Below are positions 12,518 through 24,906 of a stretch of DNA of 64,000 nt, piece after piece. The notes under the pieces were generated by a model. It made no database searches and was not told where the DNA came from. It was given only the letters and a program-made list of their open reading frames with translations. Each line of letters opens with the position of its first letter. Positions within the stretch are counted from its first letter, which is position 1. Both the position numbers and the translations under genes were made by a program. This DNA is from Capillidium heterosporum (taxonomy: Eukaryota > Entomophthoromycota > Entomophthoromycetes > Entomophthorales > Capillidiaceae): positions 1,054,001 through 1,118,000 of the forward strand of contig WBMQ01000001.1 of the NCBI GenBank assembly GCA_016630905.1. The letters are read 5' to 3'.

Positions 12518-13760
12518 TTAAAGGCGTGGGTTGGTACCAATAGTGAGCTCTCCGATGCCTCTGAAAACCTCTTCAAGAGTGTACAGGCTAGGGTGGCAGC
12601 GGTTCGTAATCTTTAGTTCACCAAACTGGTGAGTCAGGTTGTCCAGCCAGTTGTCTCTAAGTTTAGGGCTACCGGTTAGGACTAAATTTCCAAGCGACTG
12701 TGCCAAAGCGTCCACCTCGAGATCATTTTTGAAGGGAGGTAGTTCTAAAAACTAGTTAGCCTCGCAGCTGATGTAGAAGCTTACCGTTTAGAATATCAAA
12801 AGCTGAACGTTGGAGCACTGCACTGGTAGTAAGACTTTTCTGTTGATTTCCAGTTCGAAGATTTGGGTATCTTGGCTTTCCGGCTTTATTTTTGTTAGTC
12901 TGAATATAAGCTTGAAAATTTACCACTTTGGACGGTTCTAGCATCATTTAGCTTACATTTCTTGCGGGTATGGGCAGTTTGTCCATAAGGGTCATCAAGT
13001 CCTAAGCATAAAGGTTTGTTAGATTGGTATAGTAATATCAAATGCTACTTTCAGAAAAGTGTACATAGTGTTGGCCAAGGATAGAGGGGACAGTTCGTAT
13101 AAAGTTTTTGACCCGTGAAATACGCTGAGGGATGGAGGGTTTATGCTTTGAAACGATGTTTGATTTTTTAGATGGTTCAGCCGTAGTACTGGGTTTTTGG
13201 ATGGCTATATTGTCTAAACTTTAGTTATTATAGTGAAAGCAACGCAAATTTACCGTCAGAAGGTGTTGAGGCATTGATATCGATGTTGGTAGTGGAGGCC
13301 GGCTCCTTTTCATCATTTGATCCTATAATAGTGGGTTAGTTCTATACAAGTATTTAAGCATACCGGGTGTAAAAACCTCTGAACTGTTGTTTACAGTAGT
13401 AGTGGTAGCAGTAATTGCAGCAGGTGAGTTGGCAGTGATAGAGGTAGTAGTGGTAGTAGTGGTAGGTGAAGGTGTGGTAATAACAGTGGTAGTGGTAGCA
13501 ACAGGGATGGTGGTAGTAGTGACAGTAGTTCCGGTGGTGGTAGCAGTAGTAGCAGCAGTTTCAGTAGTAGCAGCGGTAGTAGCAGTAGTGACAGTAGTTC
13601 TGATGATAGTAACAGTAGTGGTGGGTAAATCAGTGGTTTTCAAGGCGAGATCGGATGAATCCAACACAGGGTTGGTGAGGCTTTCAAATTTAAGTATGTA
13701 GTACTTGGCAATAATACTAGACATAAAGTCTAGCAATAAAAGGGTAGTAAGTGCGTCCAT
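12518..13760 (-). CDS. Thr-rich protein, left-arm copy
   Basis: Exons complement(13364..13760, 13254..13322, 13049..13204, 12924..13001, 12785..12883, 12518..12744), all phase 1 at the junctions, join to 341 aa. The N-terminus has a short hydrophobic stretch (residues 3-18, ALTTLLLLDFMSSIIA) that could be a signal peptide or anchor. Residues about 40-120 are almost pure Thr/Ala/Val repeats, probably O-glycosylated if secreted. The C-terminal half is ordinary polar sequence without a recognised domain. The Thr block is coded by ACT/ACC triplets and has one 18-bp unit fewer than the right-arm copy. The long complementary frame over the Thr block is a shadow. Confidence 0.6.
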
Positions 13761-16439
13761 TGTTTGTTTGGGATTTGGGATTTAAGATTTAAGATTTGGC
13801 TTTGGAAGAGTTTGAAAGTTGGTGTTCTACTACAAGCATCGAGTTTATATACAAGCTTTGAAACCTTGTAGGGATTTCGAACAAATTATTTCAAGGAATA
13901 AGTTGGCCACGACAGCCTAGCATACAAACTTGATTATCTATCACTGAGCATTGCAGTGGTTTTAGACAGAAAATACCAAAGCTCAGATGTCTTCCAGTAA
14001 AGCACTTTAGGCCTACGTCTATAGCGCTGTAGGCATTTCGAGTTTCTTATGAATGTAGTGGCCCTTTGAAGGAATATGGCACATGCATATAGTGTTTGTC
14101 AAAGCACCAATACTTTTAGAAGCTTAAGAGCTCACCAATCCAAGGTTTTACAGCTTTGTAGTCTTGGCTTGGCTTCTGACGTATTAACTCACTCATACTC
14201 ACAATATCATTGGTTCCATTAGTTCTAGCCAACAACATAATGAGAGTACATGTATCTTGAAGTTTAGTTTATGTTTCCAAACCAGTCTTGGCTTTTGACA
14301 TCAAGCCATCCCAGAAATGCCGGCGATCTACTGTACACTACCAAAATGAACCATTTCGTTGAGGCATCAACTTTCCAACATATAGCCGTTATCGCAACAC
14401 AGCAGCTGATTCAAAAAGTGCAATGCAGTGGGATTTAGGATTGTCGATTTCCTTCAATAGCACACCTTAGACACTTTGCTGCTAAATCCACTAGGTTCGC
14501 CGTCAAATTCCATCTTAAGTTCAACAGAAGCTATATGCCAAGAACTTTTAAACTTGGAAAATAGGTGCTTGAAACATCAACAATATACAGGAGAGTTTCT
14601 ATATCAGGCATATGGTCAAGGGTCCTAAAGGCATTGTATTTTTAAGAAATACTATAGTTTGCTTTAGCTTTCTATTAACTATATTGTATACTATATTTGT
14701 AGGAAATAGGAAATCCAAGCTTTGACCAAGTAGGGATAAGGTGTTTAAGCGGTATGCGTCTTCACTTCAACAGTTATATATATGATTCTCAATCCGACCA
14801 ACGAGCCCAACTTTTCAACCTCATTTGACTCCACGACGCTGAATTGAAGTTTTCGACGCAGTTGTAGTTACACGTGAAAGTTAGTCATGGACAGGGCAGG
14901 TACCTTGGAGATCTACTATACGGTACGATCTACATATAAATATATGTTTAGTCCAAGGCCCTTAATTCACAGTGTAAGGATATATGCTAGGTAACATAAG
15001 TAGATACTTTTGTAGTTTTAATCTCTTTGTATCTAAAGTTTGGCGATCGTAGGTAATCTTTTTACAAAGCTACATTATTATTCTTAGTTGCGACTATATT
15101 TCTCAGCTTAATCTTTTAATATTTATAGATATTCACTCCATTTTATAAGGTAAGAGATAGTTGACATTTCCTTTTGAAATATGGTCTGTCGTTCATATTA
15201 GCTAACTTGATGCTTTCGCATTTCTTTGGCTTTCTAAAGTGAATATGCTGTCTACTTTTCACAAAACCTCAACCTACTTGGAAGTTTGCATTTGAAGTAT
15301 TGTTTCCAGACTATACCTCAGCTAATATATGTACTATTATTTCACACCCTTTTGTTTATGACTTTACGTTCAGCTTTTAATATAATCAACTAACATCGAA
15401 AGGTTTAGAAAGGCCTTAGGGAATCATACATTGCATACATAGCGCCTTCTCAACATCATGTCCTCCGATCTTGAGTCTATCTATTTAAAATCAGCTTTTA
15501 AGATAGAAATATCCACACTTCATTAAATTGTTCTCTTAATAGATGTGTATCTATAGTATCGTATAGTGCTTCCAAATATTCAAGGCAATCAAAGGCATCA
15601 AATATATTGAATTATAATCAAAATACACATATATGGCCCCTAGTAATATGGACTTGGGGCAGTTGGCTAACATTACTCGAATTCATCTTTTCCGAATTTA
15701 ATTATGATGTAGACTTCCCGGCTGTAAGCACAGTTCTTTAGCGATCTTATTGTCTATACCGAGGCCTCTTCCAACATAACATATTTATCACATTTCCTTT
15801 GCTATAGGATGGCCTTGATCCTCTATGGAAAAGGCTTTGCCACTGAGAGCAGCCATTATTCGCGCCGGTTGAAGACAAAGAATAAGCTTGGCTGTTTGAA
15901 TTGGATGTTGGTAGATCCTCTACTGTATGTGCACAAATACTGGAACCGGCTTCTATATTACGCTCGTACCCTTATAAGACTGGCTTGCAGCCTACTATGT
16001 GTCGAGTAGTTTGTCAGTTCCTATCGACCTTCCAAACATTTTGCAAGCATTCCATCAATACAGGTAAATTTAGAATAGTCATTTCAAATCACCGATGTAA
16101 AGTAGTTGATAATATTCAAATGTATTCCAACTTACTTTTTAGTTTTCCAAACGTGAATTTCAAAATAATGGGGGTATATAAGAGCGTGGTATAATTAAAC
16201 AGACTGTATCAACATATAGATCGATATATCAAGTGAAGATAAGGTATAGGTTACCGAAACCATCAAACAAATCCAACATTTTATATACAATGAACTAGTT
16301 TTGATCCCATCGCATTTTAAATCAAGCAGAAGTATGCATATACAACAATGCAAAATGGAAGTGAAATCTAAACTCAACACCAGTTCATACAATATATTTT
16401 TAAAACTATATGCAGATGCTTACATATATAAGGTTTAAA
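13761..16439. other. left-arm stretch without confident genes
   Basis: About 2.7 kb (mirror 27987-30664). Minus-strand fragments near 14500-14660 have an LRR-like look (VDVSSTYFPSLKVL) but are interrupted. The open frames at 15809-16392 are short, overlap on opposite strands and have no supporting motif. Nothing supportable as a gene. Confidence 0.4.
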
Positions 16440-16874
16440 TCAATCTACCATAAAATCATCATCAAGAGCAAATGAGTTAAAACTTCCTGTAATATCATCC
16501 ATATTTTCCGGATTGGAGGTAACCTGATCGGTGATTGTGAACTGATAAAATCTTTTTAGAAGTTCGCCGAGCCACTTTCTTCCAAATTCAGGACTTTCAG
16601 TAGACTAGGCCTTCTGAAATTGTAAGGAAATCCTTTTAAATCAGCTATAGTACTACTTAATAGCCAAATTTTGTTTTATATTTCGGATTCATAGACTATA
16701 AATTTGGCTATTAAGTGATGCTACAGCTGATTTAAAAATATTCCTTAAACATACAAAGAAAATCGACATCATAATTATAAACCCATGAAAAGCTATTAAG
16801 GACAAGTGTTTTGTCAAGCTAACCCAAGTACTACACATTCCATCCCGACCTCGACTTGAGGACAAGAATATCAT
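16440..16874 (-). pseudogene. unidentified regulatory-protein-like relic
   Basis: Minus strand. A 61-codon frame (16689-16874) with a Leu/Ile-rich helical stretch is followed, after a disrupted stretch, by a clearly coding-like C-terminus (16440-16622) containing FGRKWLGELLKRFYQFTI and an acidic tail ending DDDFMVD. One TAG interrupts the second part (KA-stop-STESPE). The pattern resembles the C-terminal half of fungal zinc-cluster transcription factors, but no diagnostic motif is present, so identity is open. An inverted duplication lies between the two parts. Confidence 0.35.
16634..16737. repeat. 37-bp inverted repeat (hairpin)
   Basis: 16634-16670 and 16701-16737 are reverse complements over 37 bp, with four mismatches and a 30-bp loop. 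All four differences are transitions. It sits inside the relic at 16440-16874. Confidence 0.8.
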
Positions 16875-18699
16875 ATTTAAAAGTATTATGAACAGTCAAG
16901 TCTACCGAAGGTTCAAGAAAACTACATCTACCTTTTACAGTTCCGAAAATGTAAATTTGGTACCAGAAATTTTCCAAGATGTGCTTACAAGCAGTTCCTC
17001 AAACATATCTATACCGTCCGGTGGATTTCTTTCAAAGTAAACTCCTTACTGATTAAATGAATTTACATTTCACAATCGCCATTATTAATTTAGGAATTGA
17101 TGTCAAGAACGTCTACGCAATTGAGCCTCTGACTACTGTATCATCTATCCAATATAAACTTCCATGAAATTTACAAGAGGGACCTACTCTCTTTCACTGG
17201 TGTATTCAACTACAATTTAATGCTTAATATACCCACGGGTAGCATATATAAGCTCTACCATAAATCTATGCTTGTGCACTTTACCAGCTTTCTAATTGTA
17301 CCTATTTTGAAGGTAAAGAAGCCATTAATAGAGATACACTTCAATCATTGGAAAATTGCATACTTACTCTCGGCTATTTCTTCTTCAACAGTTTAGAGTT
17401 TCTTAGTAACTATTAAATCTATGCTAAATCATGTTTCGACAGGTGCTATTCCTTGATCAATGTAAAATTTTCATCAATACCCTAAAGTACTGTCGGCCAA
17501 CTACCTACCAGAACATACAGCTGAGTAAAATCATCAAAAATATAGCTGTACTTTTATAGTACACATTATGCAACAGCATAGAAATTGATATATCTTTCAC
17601 AGCCTGTACTTAAGTTCAATTATCACTCAAAGAAATCTTATCGACTTACATATCAACATTCTAAATAGTATTATAAGCAGCTATATCGCTAATTCTATTT
17701 TCGCAAACAATAGCTTACAGCTAACTTCAGTAACCAACGTTCAATTGGTAGCTGGCTACTTTTACAACGACATGGCACTACACTATAATTCTATTACCAA
17801 TAATGGCAGCTGCCTAAATAGTGAATTCAATTCAAATGCATTTTGAATTACGTGTTGTATATAAGTATTTGTTTCTAAGCCAAAAGTTCAGTCCTTTTAA
17901 ATTACCTATAGGTATAATGGATAAAAATCATGGTAAAGGTAATCGCATCCTAATTGAATCTTTGATTGGCAAAAGTTAAAAGTGAGGTATGAATTTATAA
18001 TAATCAGCAATTATTTTACACTATTAAAAGATATATACTAGTTCTACCTCCTACCATCGATTTGTATTGGAATTTTAACAACTGTGTTCTACTTTGAAAA
18101 ATAAAGTAGCTGGCTTAATCTTAGCTCAACTACTCAGCAAAATTGGCAACCCTACACGATTTCAATAAGCTTTATTTTATTTGACAAATCTTTAAACTAT
18201 TTAATTTTATATAGCAAACTGAAGTTGGTGATCTAAATCTACTTTTGGATTGTAAGTAACCTTCAATATTATCTACCTTTTAAAGTTCAATAGATATACT
18301 TTTAAGTTACATATCTACAATAGTAAGCTTAGTGTATCTATCAATTCATTTTAATAATCAGATACAATTTTCATGTGATTCTATCTAGATATTGTAATAC
18401 TAAATTTTATACTTGCATATTTACATTAATTTGAAGTAGTGGAATTGAAATCAATGTTTACTATTGTAAAGAACTGTAATGTTATATACTTGCTTCCAAG
18501 TATAAAGACTTAATAGTAAATTTCTAAATGACTAGTAAAAAAATTATGGATAGAAACAAATATATAAACTTGCTAAAGGCATAGGTGGAGTAGTACTCAG
18601 CTTTACCTAAAACCAGCAATCGAATAAACTAAAGTTTATCAAATCAAATATATCTCTAAATAATCTCAAACTCATCTCTCAAAAACCTAAAAGTTTACT
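16875..18699. other. spacer stretch without confident genes
   Basis: AT-rich. A plus-strand frame at about 17206-17395 is open for roughly 60 codons but has no recognisable motif. Nothing else supportable. Confidence 0.4.
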
Positions 18700-19869
18700 T
18701 CAAAGCTGACCATCAGGTACAAACTCCACATCGGCAAAGTAGTTCATAGCATCTACCAACACATCCAACAACTTCTGATCGGCAACTTCTAACTCCTCCG
18801 AGTTCAATTTACTCCGATCAACCGTGCATTTCTCAATAGCTCGAACCGCCAAAACTTTACGGTTCAACAGGTCATAATCGCGCGCTTGTTTTAAAGTAGG
18901 TTTGACAAATTGAGGGTTATCTACCTTATTACAAGGTAAAGAAATGGCCATACCGCCAGCTTCTTCAACTATCAAAACACCAGCTGCAAAATCCCATACG
19001 TGGGGGCCTACTTCCCAATACAAGTCGGCGGAACCTTTAGCTACCATACATAAATTGAGGGCAGCCGTACCTAAACAGCGGACTCCACGGCAGTGCCCTC
19101 CACCAGCCTCACTGGCAACTGAAAGTCGGTACATCGACTGAGTTTTGGATTCCATTATTGGTTGGTCGCGCATACCACCGAATTCGTTCATTACTAAACA
19201 GTCCTTTACTGACTTGATAAGATTCTTGGTGGGGTCGCGTAAAGGTAACCGATGATTGTTGAGGTAGGCACCTTGACCACGATAGGCACTAAATAACTTC
19301 AAAACTTTAAGAAAAATAAAATAAAATAGGTTACTTCATCTAAAATAGGGTTGTAGACGACACCTAGAACTATTTTCTTGTTGACTACGTAGGCAATAGA
19401 GATACAAACAAATGGGAACCTTTTAATTTAAATTAGCAGATTTCAATAAAAAATAGATTACCCGTGTACAAAGTTGGTAGTTCCATCTAGTTTTGATAAA
19501 AGATTTATAAGCTTGAGTTAATTTAATAAGTTACCTATGGGATCGACTATCCAAGTAGGTTCATCAGATAACTTGCCAAACTTCACCAGCTGCTGAAGTC
19601 TCCTCCCCTATGAACCTAAATTTCAAAAAATAACCAAAATTAAAACTTTTTTCTAAAACAAGTTCTTTTAAATGTACCTATGGGTTGGATATTCAGTTGA
19701 TATACGTTCCTTTACCACCTTCTCCACTTGTTTGTCAAAATAGGTAACTAAATCGCAATCATCTAACTTTATTTCGATACCTAGGTTGGCAGAATTGAAT
19801 CCTTCTTTTATTATGGCACCAGGCTTCTTTAGCTAAGCTTTTGGCGAATTGGTAAATTGGATCTTCCAT
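18700..19869 (-). CDS. inositol monophosphatase with two frameshifts
   Basis: Five exons: complement(19678..19869, 19535..19615, 19462..19486, 19335..19419, 18700..19296). Family motifs are clear: an N-terminal AKEA-GAII-type helix, GEET, the metal-binding DPIDGTTNFVHGFP block assembled across three exons, PILDELFSAYRGQGAYLN, and the C-terminal WDFAAGVLIVEEAGG metal site. The enzyme dephosphorylates inositol monophosphates. Two exons each carry exactly one extra base (near 19821 and near 19585-19590) that breaks the frame. Exon phases are consistent only if these are removed. Neither site is a homopolymer, so a recent pseudogene is more likely than a typical sequencing slip. All splice sites and the other exons are intact. 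Confidence 0.75.
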
Positions 19870-21387
19870 TGCAAGTTGGTCTTTTCTTTTCAAAAGGGTT
19901 TTGTTTATTTAAACTCGTAAGCTTTGAATTTAGATAGCTTTACTTTTAGCATGTGCTACGAAAACTTGTTTAATTGGTTCTTTTGGTTGGTTATATTTGG
20001 CTATTTTATGCCAAAGTTTTGGGTAGAAACCTGCCAAATTCTATTTATATTGTAGATTATAGAGCTTGGAAAAGGAATTGCAATGAGTTCATATCTTAAT
20101 ATCGAAAGTATGGATATCTAATACCATGCTCCATTCGAATTTCAAATTTGCGTTTCTTTTATTTATACAATTTTTTATTTTATTTATATATATATTAGAG
20201 TTGTACAAATTTCAATATTATCGAACAACAGAGTTTTGTAATGAATGTTGTGTACCATGGTATTTAAAAAAGCCAAACTTTGGATTGTTTAAAAACACCT
20301 GCCTATTTAGTAAATAAACTAAACACTAGAAGGCTTAATTCTTGAATCAGTCGCAATATACTTGAGACAAATACGACAAGTTGTAAGGATTCTTGCATAT
20401 ACTACTCTGGATATCAAGATTTATGGTCTTACAATATGCTGTTCACATATACAAGGCAATCTGTGGCAAGTTTAACTGTAAAAAATCGTCAAATTGATGC
20501 GAACAGAATAGCATAAAAACCTAGGCTGTTTAATGGCTCAGGAATAGTAGTTAAAATGAAGTTAAGGACCATCCGAAAGAGAGCACCACATCAAACCTTT
20601 TAATGCATAGGAGCAGTTTCAAGAGACAAATACGCAGTTCTATAGCAATTATGAAGGTTATGATACTAAAAGATATTAACCAAATCCACTGTTCTAAAAA
20701 TAATAAATCTATTTTAAAATATTTCACCTCTCAATGTATTTACCCAAATACAAAAGTTACAAGTAGTCCATACATATTACTCTAGTCGGAATCTATTCTT
20801 TTAAACCACTTGGATACTGTTGTAGGTTGAAATAATAAATGCTGACCAAAATGTTACCAAAGAATGGCTAAATTATGGCTGCAATTTGAACCAAGTTATA
20901 CGATCGTATGCAAGGAGCGATGTCCGATCATTTATGATAAACTTAACATATAACTTTTAGCTGCAGTTCTATATTTTTAACTTTTGATATCACATTGACA
21001 GGTTTCAAGTTAATAAACCGGCTTTATAAATAGACCGAGCCTAAATTAAAAATATATCAAAATGTAAGATGATAACTGGTATATCACCTCGGTACCACTG
21101 ACTTGCAAATATAATACCACATAGGTCAAGGCTTTTTATACGAGAGCTGTCAAATATATGGTCTAAAACACATTTAGTGGTAACGTACAAGCAGCATTTA
21201 ATGGCAATTAAAGTTAAAAATAGGCATCTTCTGCATAAGCTATCTAAATGATTGTCAACTCGACATTACCCCAAGTTAAAAATAGCATAACTAGGTATTA
21301 GCTAACTAATTATGCTTTAAAGCTCCCACACTAGCTTAACGTACATAATCATAATTAAATGCCATAACAAAAGGTATTTAAAAGGCG
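19870..21387. other. spacer stretch without genes
   Basis: About 1.5 kb of AT-rich sequence. Frames at 20126 and 20603 are short, Phe/Ile/Lys-rich and without motifs. A TATA-like ggtatttaaaagg near 21373 belongs to the downstream Cys-rich gene. Confidence 0.5.
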
Positions 21388-21449
21388 TCTACTCCTCCCA
21401 CTTCAAAATTATATCAAATCTACTCCTCCCACTTCAAAATTATATCAAA
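21388..21449 (+). repeat. 31-bp tandem duplication in the leader of the Cys-rich gene
   Basis: Two exact, adjacent 31-bp units beginning tctactcctcccacttc, followed by the first bases of a third unit, end 11 bases before the ATG at 21461. They lie just after a TATA-like element and so probably belong to the 5' untranslated leader. Confidence 0.85.
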
Positions 21450-21460
21450 TCTACTCCAAC

Positions 21461-22337
21461 ATGAACAACTGCCTCCAAATCACCACCTTAGCATTACTAA
21501 TCGTCCAGTACGGTATCAATGCCCAGACCAAGTTCCAACAGTGTCCCAACCTCTACGACCTATGCCTGACTGGTCCATCTACTACCTACGTCGCTCCAAG
21601 ATCCAACTCATTGAACTGCTGGGGCAAGTCCGGAAATTCCAACCACTTCTACTGCTTCCATCGCGACAAGTGCGAGAGCGATGAAGTTGACGTCACCAAT
21701 TGCGTCATGCCCAAAGAACATACCTACTACTCGTGCCCTGGCATGACCGAAACCTGCCAAGGTCCCGATGGTAAAGTGTTTAAGCCTATTGACGAAGGTG
21801 CCCCTCAATGCTGGAAGATTGAGCCAGGAAAGACTCAATGGGAATGTATCCAAAGACCTGATAACGGGTGCCCTGCCACCTTTACCAACATCGATCTCAA
21901 CTGCAAGTACGAAAAACCAGCTAAAAAACCCAGCTGCCCCAACTACTTTGCATTTGGCTGGAAGCGACCTAATCCAGTTGGCTACTACACTTACGGTAAG
22001 GACTCTCCTAAATGTTGGGGTAAGCGTCCCCGGTCAGCTGTACTATGACTTAGCCGATAAATCTGCTTATAAAAGCTGCCCTGACTACCTTATCGATATC
22101 GACGAGTGTAAGTTTATCCCAAGCGACAAGCAGGAGTGCTTGGATGGCGAGACCGAATGTACTGATATTGACGGTAAGACTCACAAGTTGAAGGAGGAAA
22201 CTTATCAGCACTGCTGGATTAAGAGAGCAAGTGGAGGGTATGACTGTACTATCGGACCTAGAAATACTACCTGTCCCTACTGGATCCCAGTTTTCCTGTA
22301 TGAAACGGAATTGAATATTTGTAGTAAAACTTACTAA
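21461..22337 (+). CDS. secreted Cys-rich modular protein
   Basis: Exons 21461..22019 and 22054..22337 (34-bp GT-AG intron) give 280 aa. Residues 1-21 are a clear signal peptide (LALLIVQYGINA, then Gln). The mature part holds about four imperfect modules, each with a leading CP, a central CW and further cysteines; GxxxKxxxxxxxxCW recurs. Even, regularly spaced cysteines suggest disulfide-bonded small domains, as in many fungal secreted proteins, but no named family is recognised. Codon use is GC-richer and cleaner than the surroundings, indicating selection. Without the intron the first exon would run on to a stop after the splice site and lose the last module. Confidence 0.75.
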
Positions 22338-23309
22338 TATTTCTTCATTTTTAAGTTTTAATGGACATATTAAATCCTTTTATATATAGGCATAGAAGGT
22401 GGATATATACTTTTATCTTTATATATATATCCAGGTACACGTCAATTTCTTTTGAAGTTTAGTACAGTACACTTTGAAGCAATGTTTGTGAAGCTAGTAC
22501 CTTATAAATGTATCAAAAATATAGTATCCAATATAAATACAACTAGAGAATATCGATAGTATTATAAATATCTTATTGAAGCTTTTTAAAATTTGCTTTT
22601 ATAAAACAAACTTATGATTGATTGTAAACTTACTACTGATAAAACAGTTTAAGCTTATTTGTATAAGTAGGCTGCAAACTAAAGAATGGTCGTTTACAAA
22701 GATAAATGGAGTATACATAGCCTTATACTTTACTCCCTGGTGACAAAGTAACTTTCGAATCAGTTGGTCAAAATACTGCTGCTAGCTTTGTCAAATCACA
22801 ACCGTTTCTTTCTACCCAGTTCTATCAGCAGATATCCTAATTTTGAAGCTCTTTTTTGTACTAACCCGCCAATATACTTTAAAAATACCTCTAAAGCAAG
22901 TCTAGTTTATTTCCTGGCAATTGTAGTTTTTCAAAATGATTTAGGCTCGTTTAACATCATGAAAAGGCTTATTTGATTGAAGCTGATATATATTGGGAAG
23001 ATTCTTTGACCTCGTCCTAATAAAAAATCTACCAGTGCTTTTAAAAGAGCTATTGAAATACCAAGTTAAACACGGCAAATTTTTAGATATAAAATCAAAC
23101 TATATAATTCAGTATTTACCTTAATAAGGTCATTTAATATGTAATAGGATATTCCGCTCGTAAATGCTTATAAACTCGGAATATAATATATGGTTTAAAT
23201 TACTCACATTTAAACTGCTCTTGAAAAACTTTCGCACATATAAGGAATGAGTGTATAAGTGCGCCTAATATTTAAAACTTACTTTTATCTTTTCTCAGTC
23301 AAAATTACA
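22338..23309. other. spacer stretch without genes
   Basis: AT-rich. The 22764-22976 frame lacks an ATG and has no motif. Nothing supportable. Confidence 0.5.
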
Positions 23310-23809
23310 ATGGTAAGCTTACATTTATGATGTATCGAAGCACCAGTTCCTAACCTATTTATTCCCAACAGGCAAGTGGAATTAAAGTCAACTAGTTCTA
23401 GGCTTGCTACCAAGAGCTAGTTGCAAGTGAAACTAACACCTATGTATCTTTCAAAATTTCCAAGGACCTTACCAGAATGGTAGCCAACAGCTTTGAAAAG
23501 AACGGCCATTAACCCTTTGATTCTAAGTTTTCTAGTTCTAAATGTATCTGTCATTTACAGCTTTCCTTACGACACCGAAGATAACAGTAGCTGTAGAGCT
23601 ATCTGCTCTTTTATTTATAAAATGTTCTTATACACTAATATATATTTAGGACCCCCAGCTTAACTTTGGTAAAGTCTAAAGTGCTGTACATCGCTTCGAT
23701 AAAAGGTTTTTGGAGAGTTCTACAGGGATCCATATTGAGATCAGGATACGGATTTTTTAAGATCTCGTTGGAAACCGTCCTTGAAAATACTAGAGACCAT
23801 AAACACTAA
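23310..23809 (+). pseudogene. decayed ADF/cofilin gene
   Basis: An ATG is followed at once by a GT-AG intron (23313-23371), the typical intron position of fungal cofilin genes. Then comes MASGIKVN, a YQEL block, SFKISKDLTRMVANS, a segment with FPYDTED (cofilin YDF-Y-EDG block), and a C-terminal exon with LVKSKVLYIAS, then FKISLETVLENTRDHKH and TAA. These match the order of ADF/cofilin, the actin-severing protein. The copy is dead: two TAG codons around residues 9-11, a TAA after NGH, and at least two further frame breaks. Stops are TAA/TAG only. Cofilin is normally essential, so a functional copy must lie elsewhere. Confidence 0.75.
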
Positions 23810-24906
23810 ATATTGTTTCTATAAATTTGCTAGCTTAGTTAAGCTTTATAATTTATACGTGTTAATATGGAGGCTACTTTAATTATTAACTATAATATAC
23901 CTAAAATGCTTATTTGGTGGCACTAATGTGCTTTTGAGCAAAAGTATTACTATTTCTTGAGCAGTTTCCTGCCAATAGTGCCACATATCAACAAACTAGC
24001 TTTTGCTCAAATAGACTTACTGAATAATGGAAGTTAGTCTGTATTCTTATACAGATCGTACTAAAAGTGTTAAACTCTATTTTTATATTATCAAATAAAA
24101 GCGTACTTAAATTGTTTAGGCTCTAGATAAAAAAGTTGGTATTTATAAAACTACGTTTTTATCCTGAAATTTACAGGCAAAGTATTTAATATACCATTAG
24201 AATTAATCGCATATTTTCTATAAAATTTCCGATTTTTCTGAAAAATGTGCAATTAAACTGAAATCTTGGAACGGATGTATAAGAATATAAGGAAATCCTT
24301 TATAATGGTTCATTACAAACAGCCTTAATATATAAATCTAGCAAATATTTTATTTAGTAAATAGGCTTATAGAAATATACTTTAGTTTGTAATATTCGAT
24401 ACTATTAAAATAAAGCCCTTTTAGCATCTGGTACTGACATGTAATACGATCCTGCTTACTCTAACATTAGCTACTGATGGCAATGGTTTTCTTCAAGAAA
24501 AGACACGTAATATATATTCAATTTATTTATAATAAACTAGGTTCCTTCAACATTTCACCATCTTCAAAAAGGATAATGCTAACTTGGCGTTTAGCAGTAT
24601 AAATTCGTCAGTCTACCTAGCCTTTTAAGTATGAAAAGCTTTGTACGATGTTAATTTGCAGTACGATTGCTTTAAATGTAAAAGTAGCGCCGATGTAAAA
24701 TGTATTGATATATTAAATATTTTATTAATTTTAACACTCTATCCTTTTTTTTGTATCAATGTTAAAATCGATAATAGCTAATTTCAAATTAAAAAGCTTG
24801 GCATTGGAAAAAAGAAAATTCTAAATCAAACAGGTATTTTGAATATGCCGCTAATATACCGCTAATATACTATATAGGGGGACTTGGAAAGAATTTAAAT
24901 ATTAAA
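23810..24906. other. spacer stretch without genes
   Basis: AT-rich, no supportable reading frame. A small direct repeat, ccgctaatata twice, lies at about 24848-24869, shortly before the next gene. Confidence 0.5.

Larger units (their letters stand above)
3242..16419. repeat. left arm of giant inverted repeat
   Basis: This 13.2 kb segment reappears in reverse complement at 28006-41038. Matching positions sum to 44425 near the inner end, 44443 through the Thr-rich gene to about 11 kb, 44255 from about 10.7 kb outward, and 44280 at the outer edge. The steps mark indels: an 18-bp repeat unit missing here, a roughly 212-bp segment present only here (10774-10985), and about 25 bp missing here near the outer edge. 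Substitutions are sparse (about 1 percent by eye). Homology stops sharply at 3242 and 16419. The arm carries the Src1-like gene, a small secreted-protein gene, the Thr-rich gene and relics. Confidence 0.95.

Noticed and set aside
13387-13701. 104-codon Val-rich frame opposite the Thr-rich gene (and its mirror at 30724-31056)
   Set aside because: It is the complement of ACN-triplet repeats; the Thr-rich strand has a six-exon gene with consistent splice phases.
15809-16392. Overlapping 60-97-codon frames near the inner arm end (mirror 28033-28616)
   Set aside because: Short, on both strands, no motif or splice support. Conservation between arms reflects the recent duplication, not selection.
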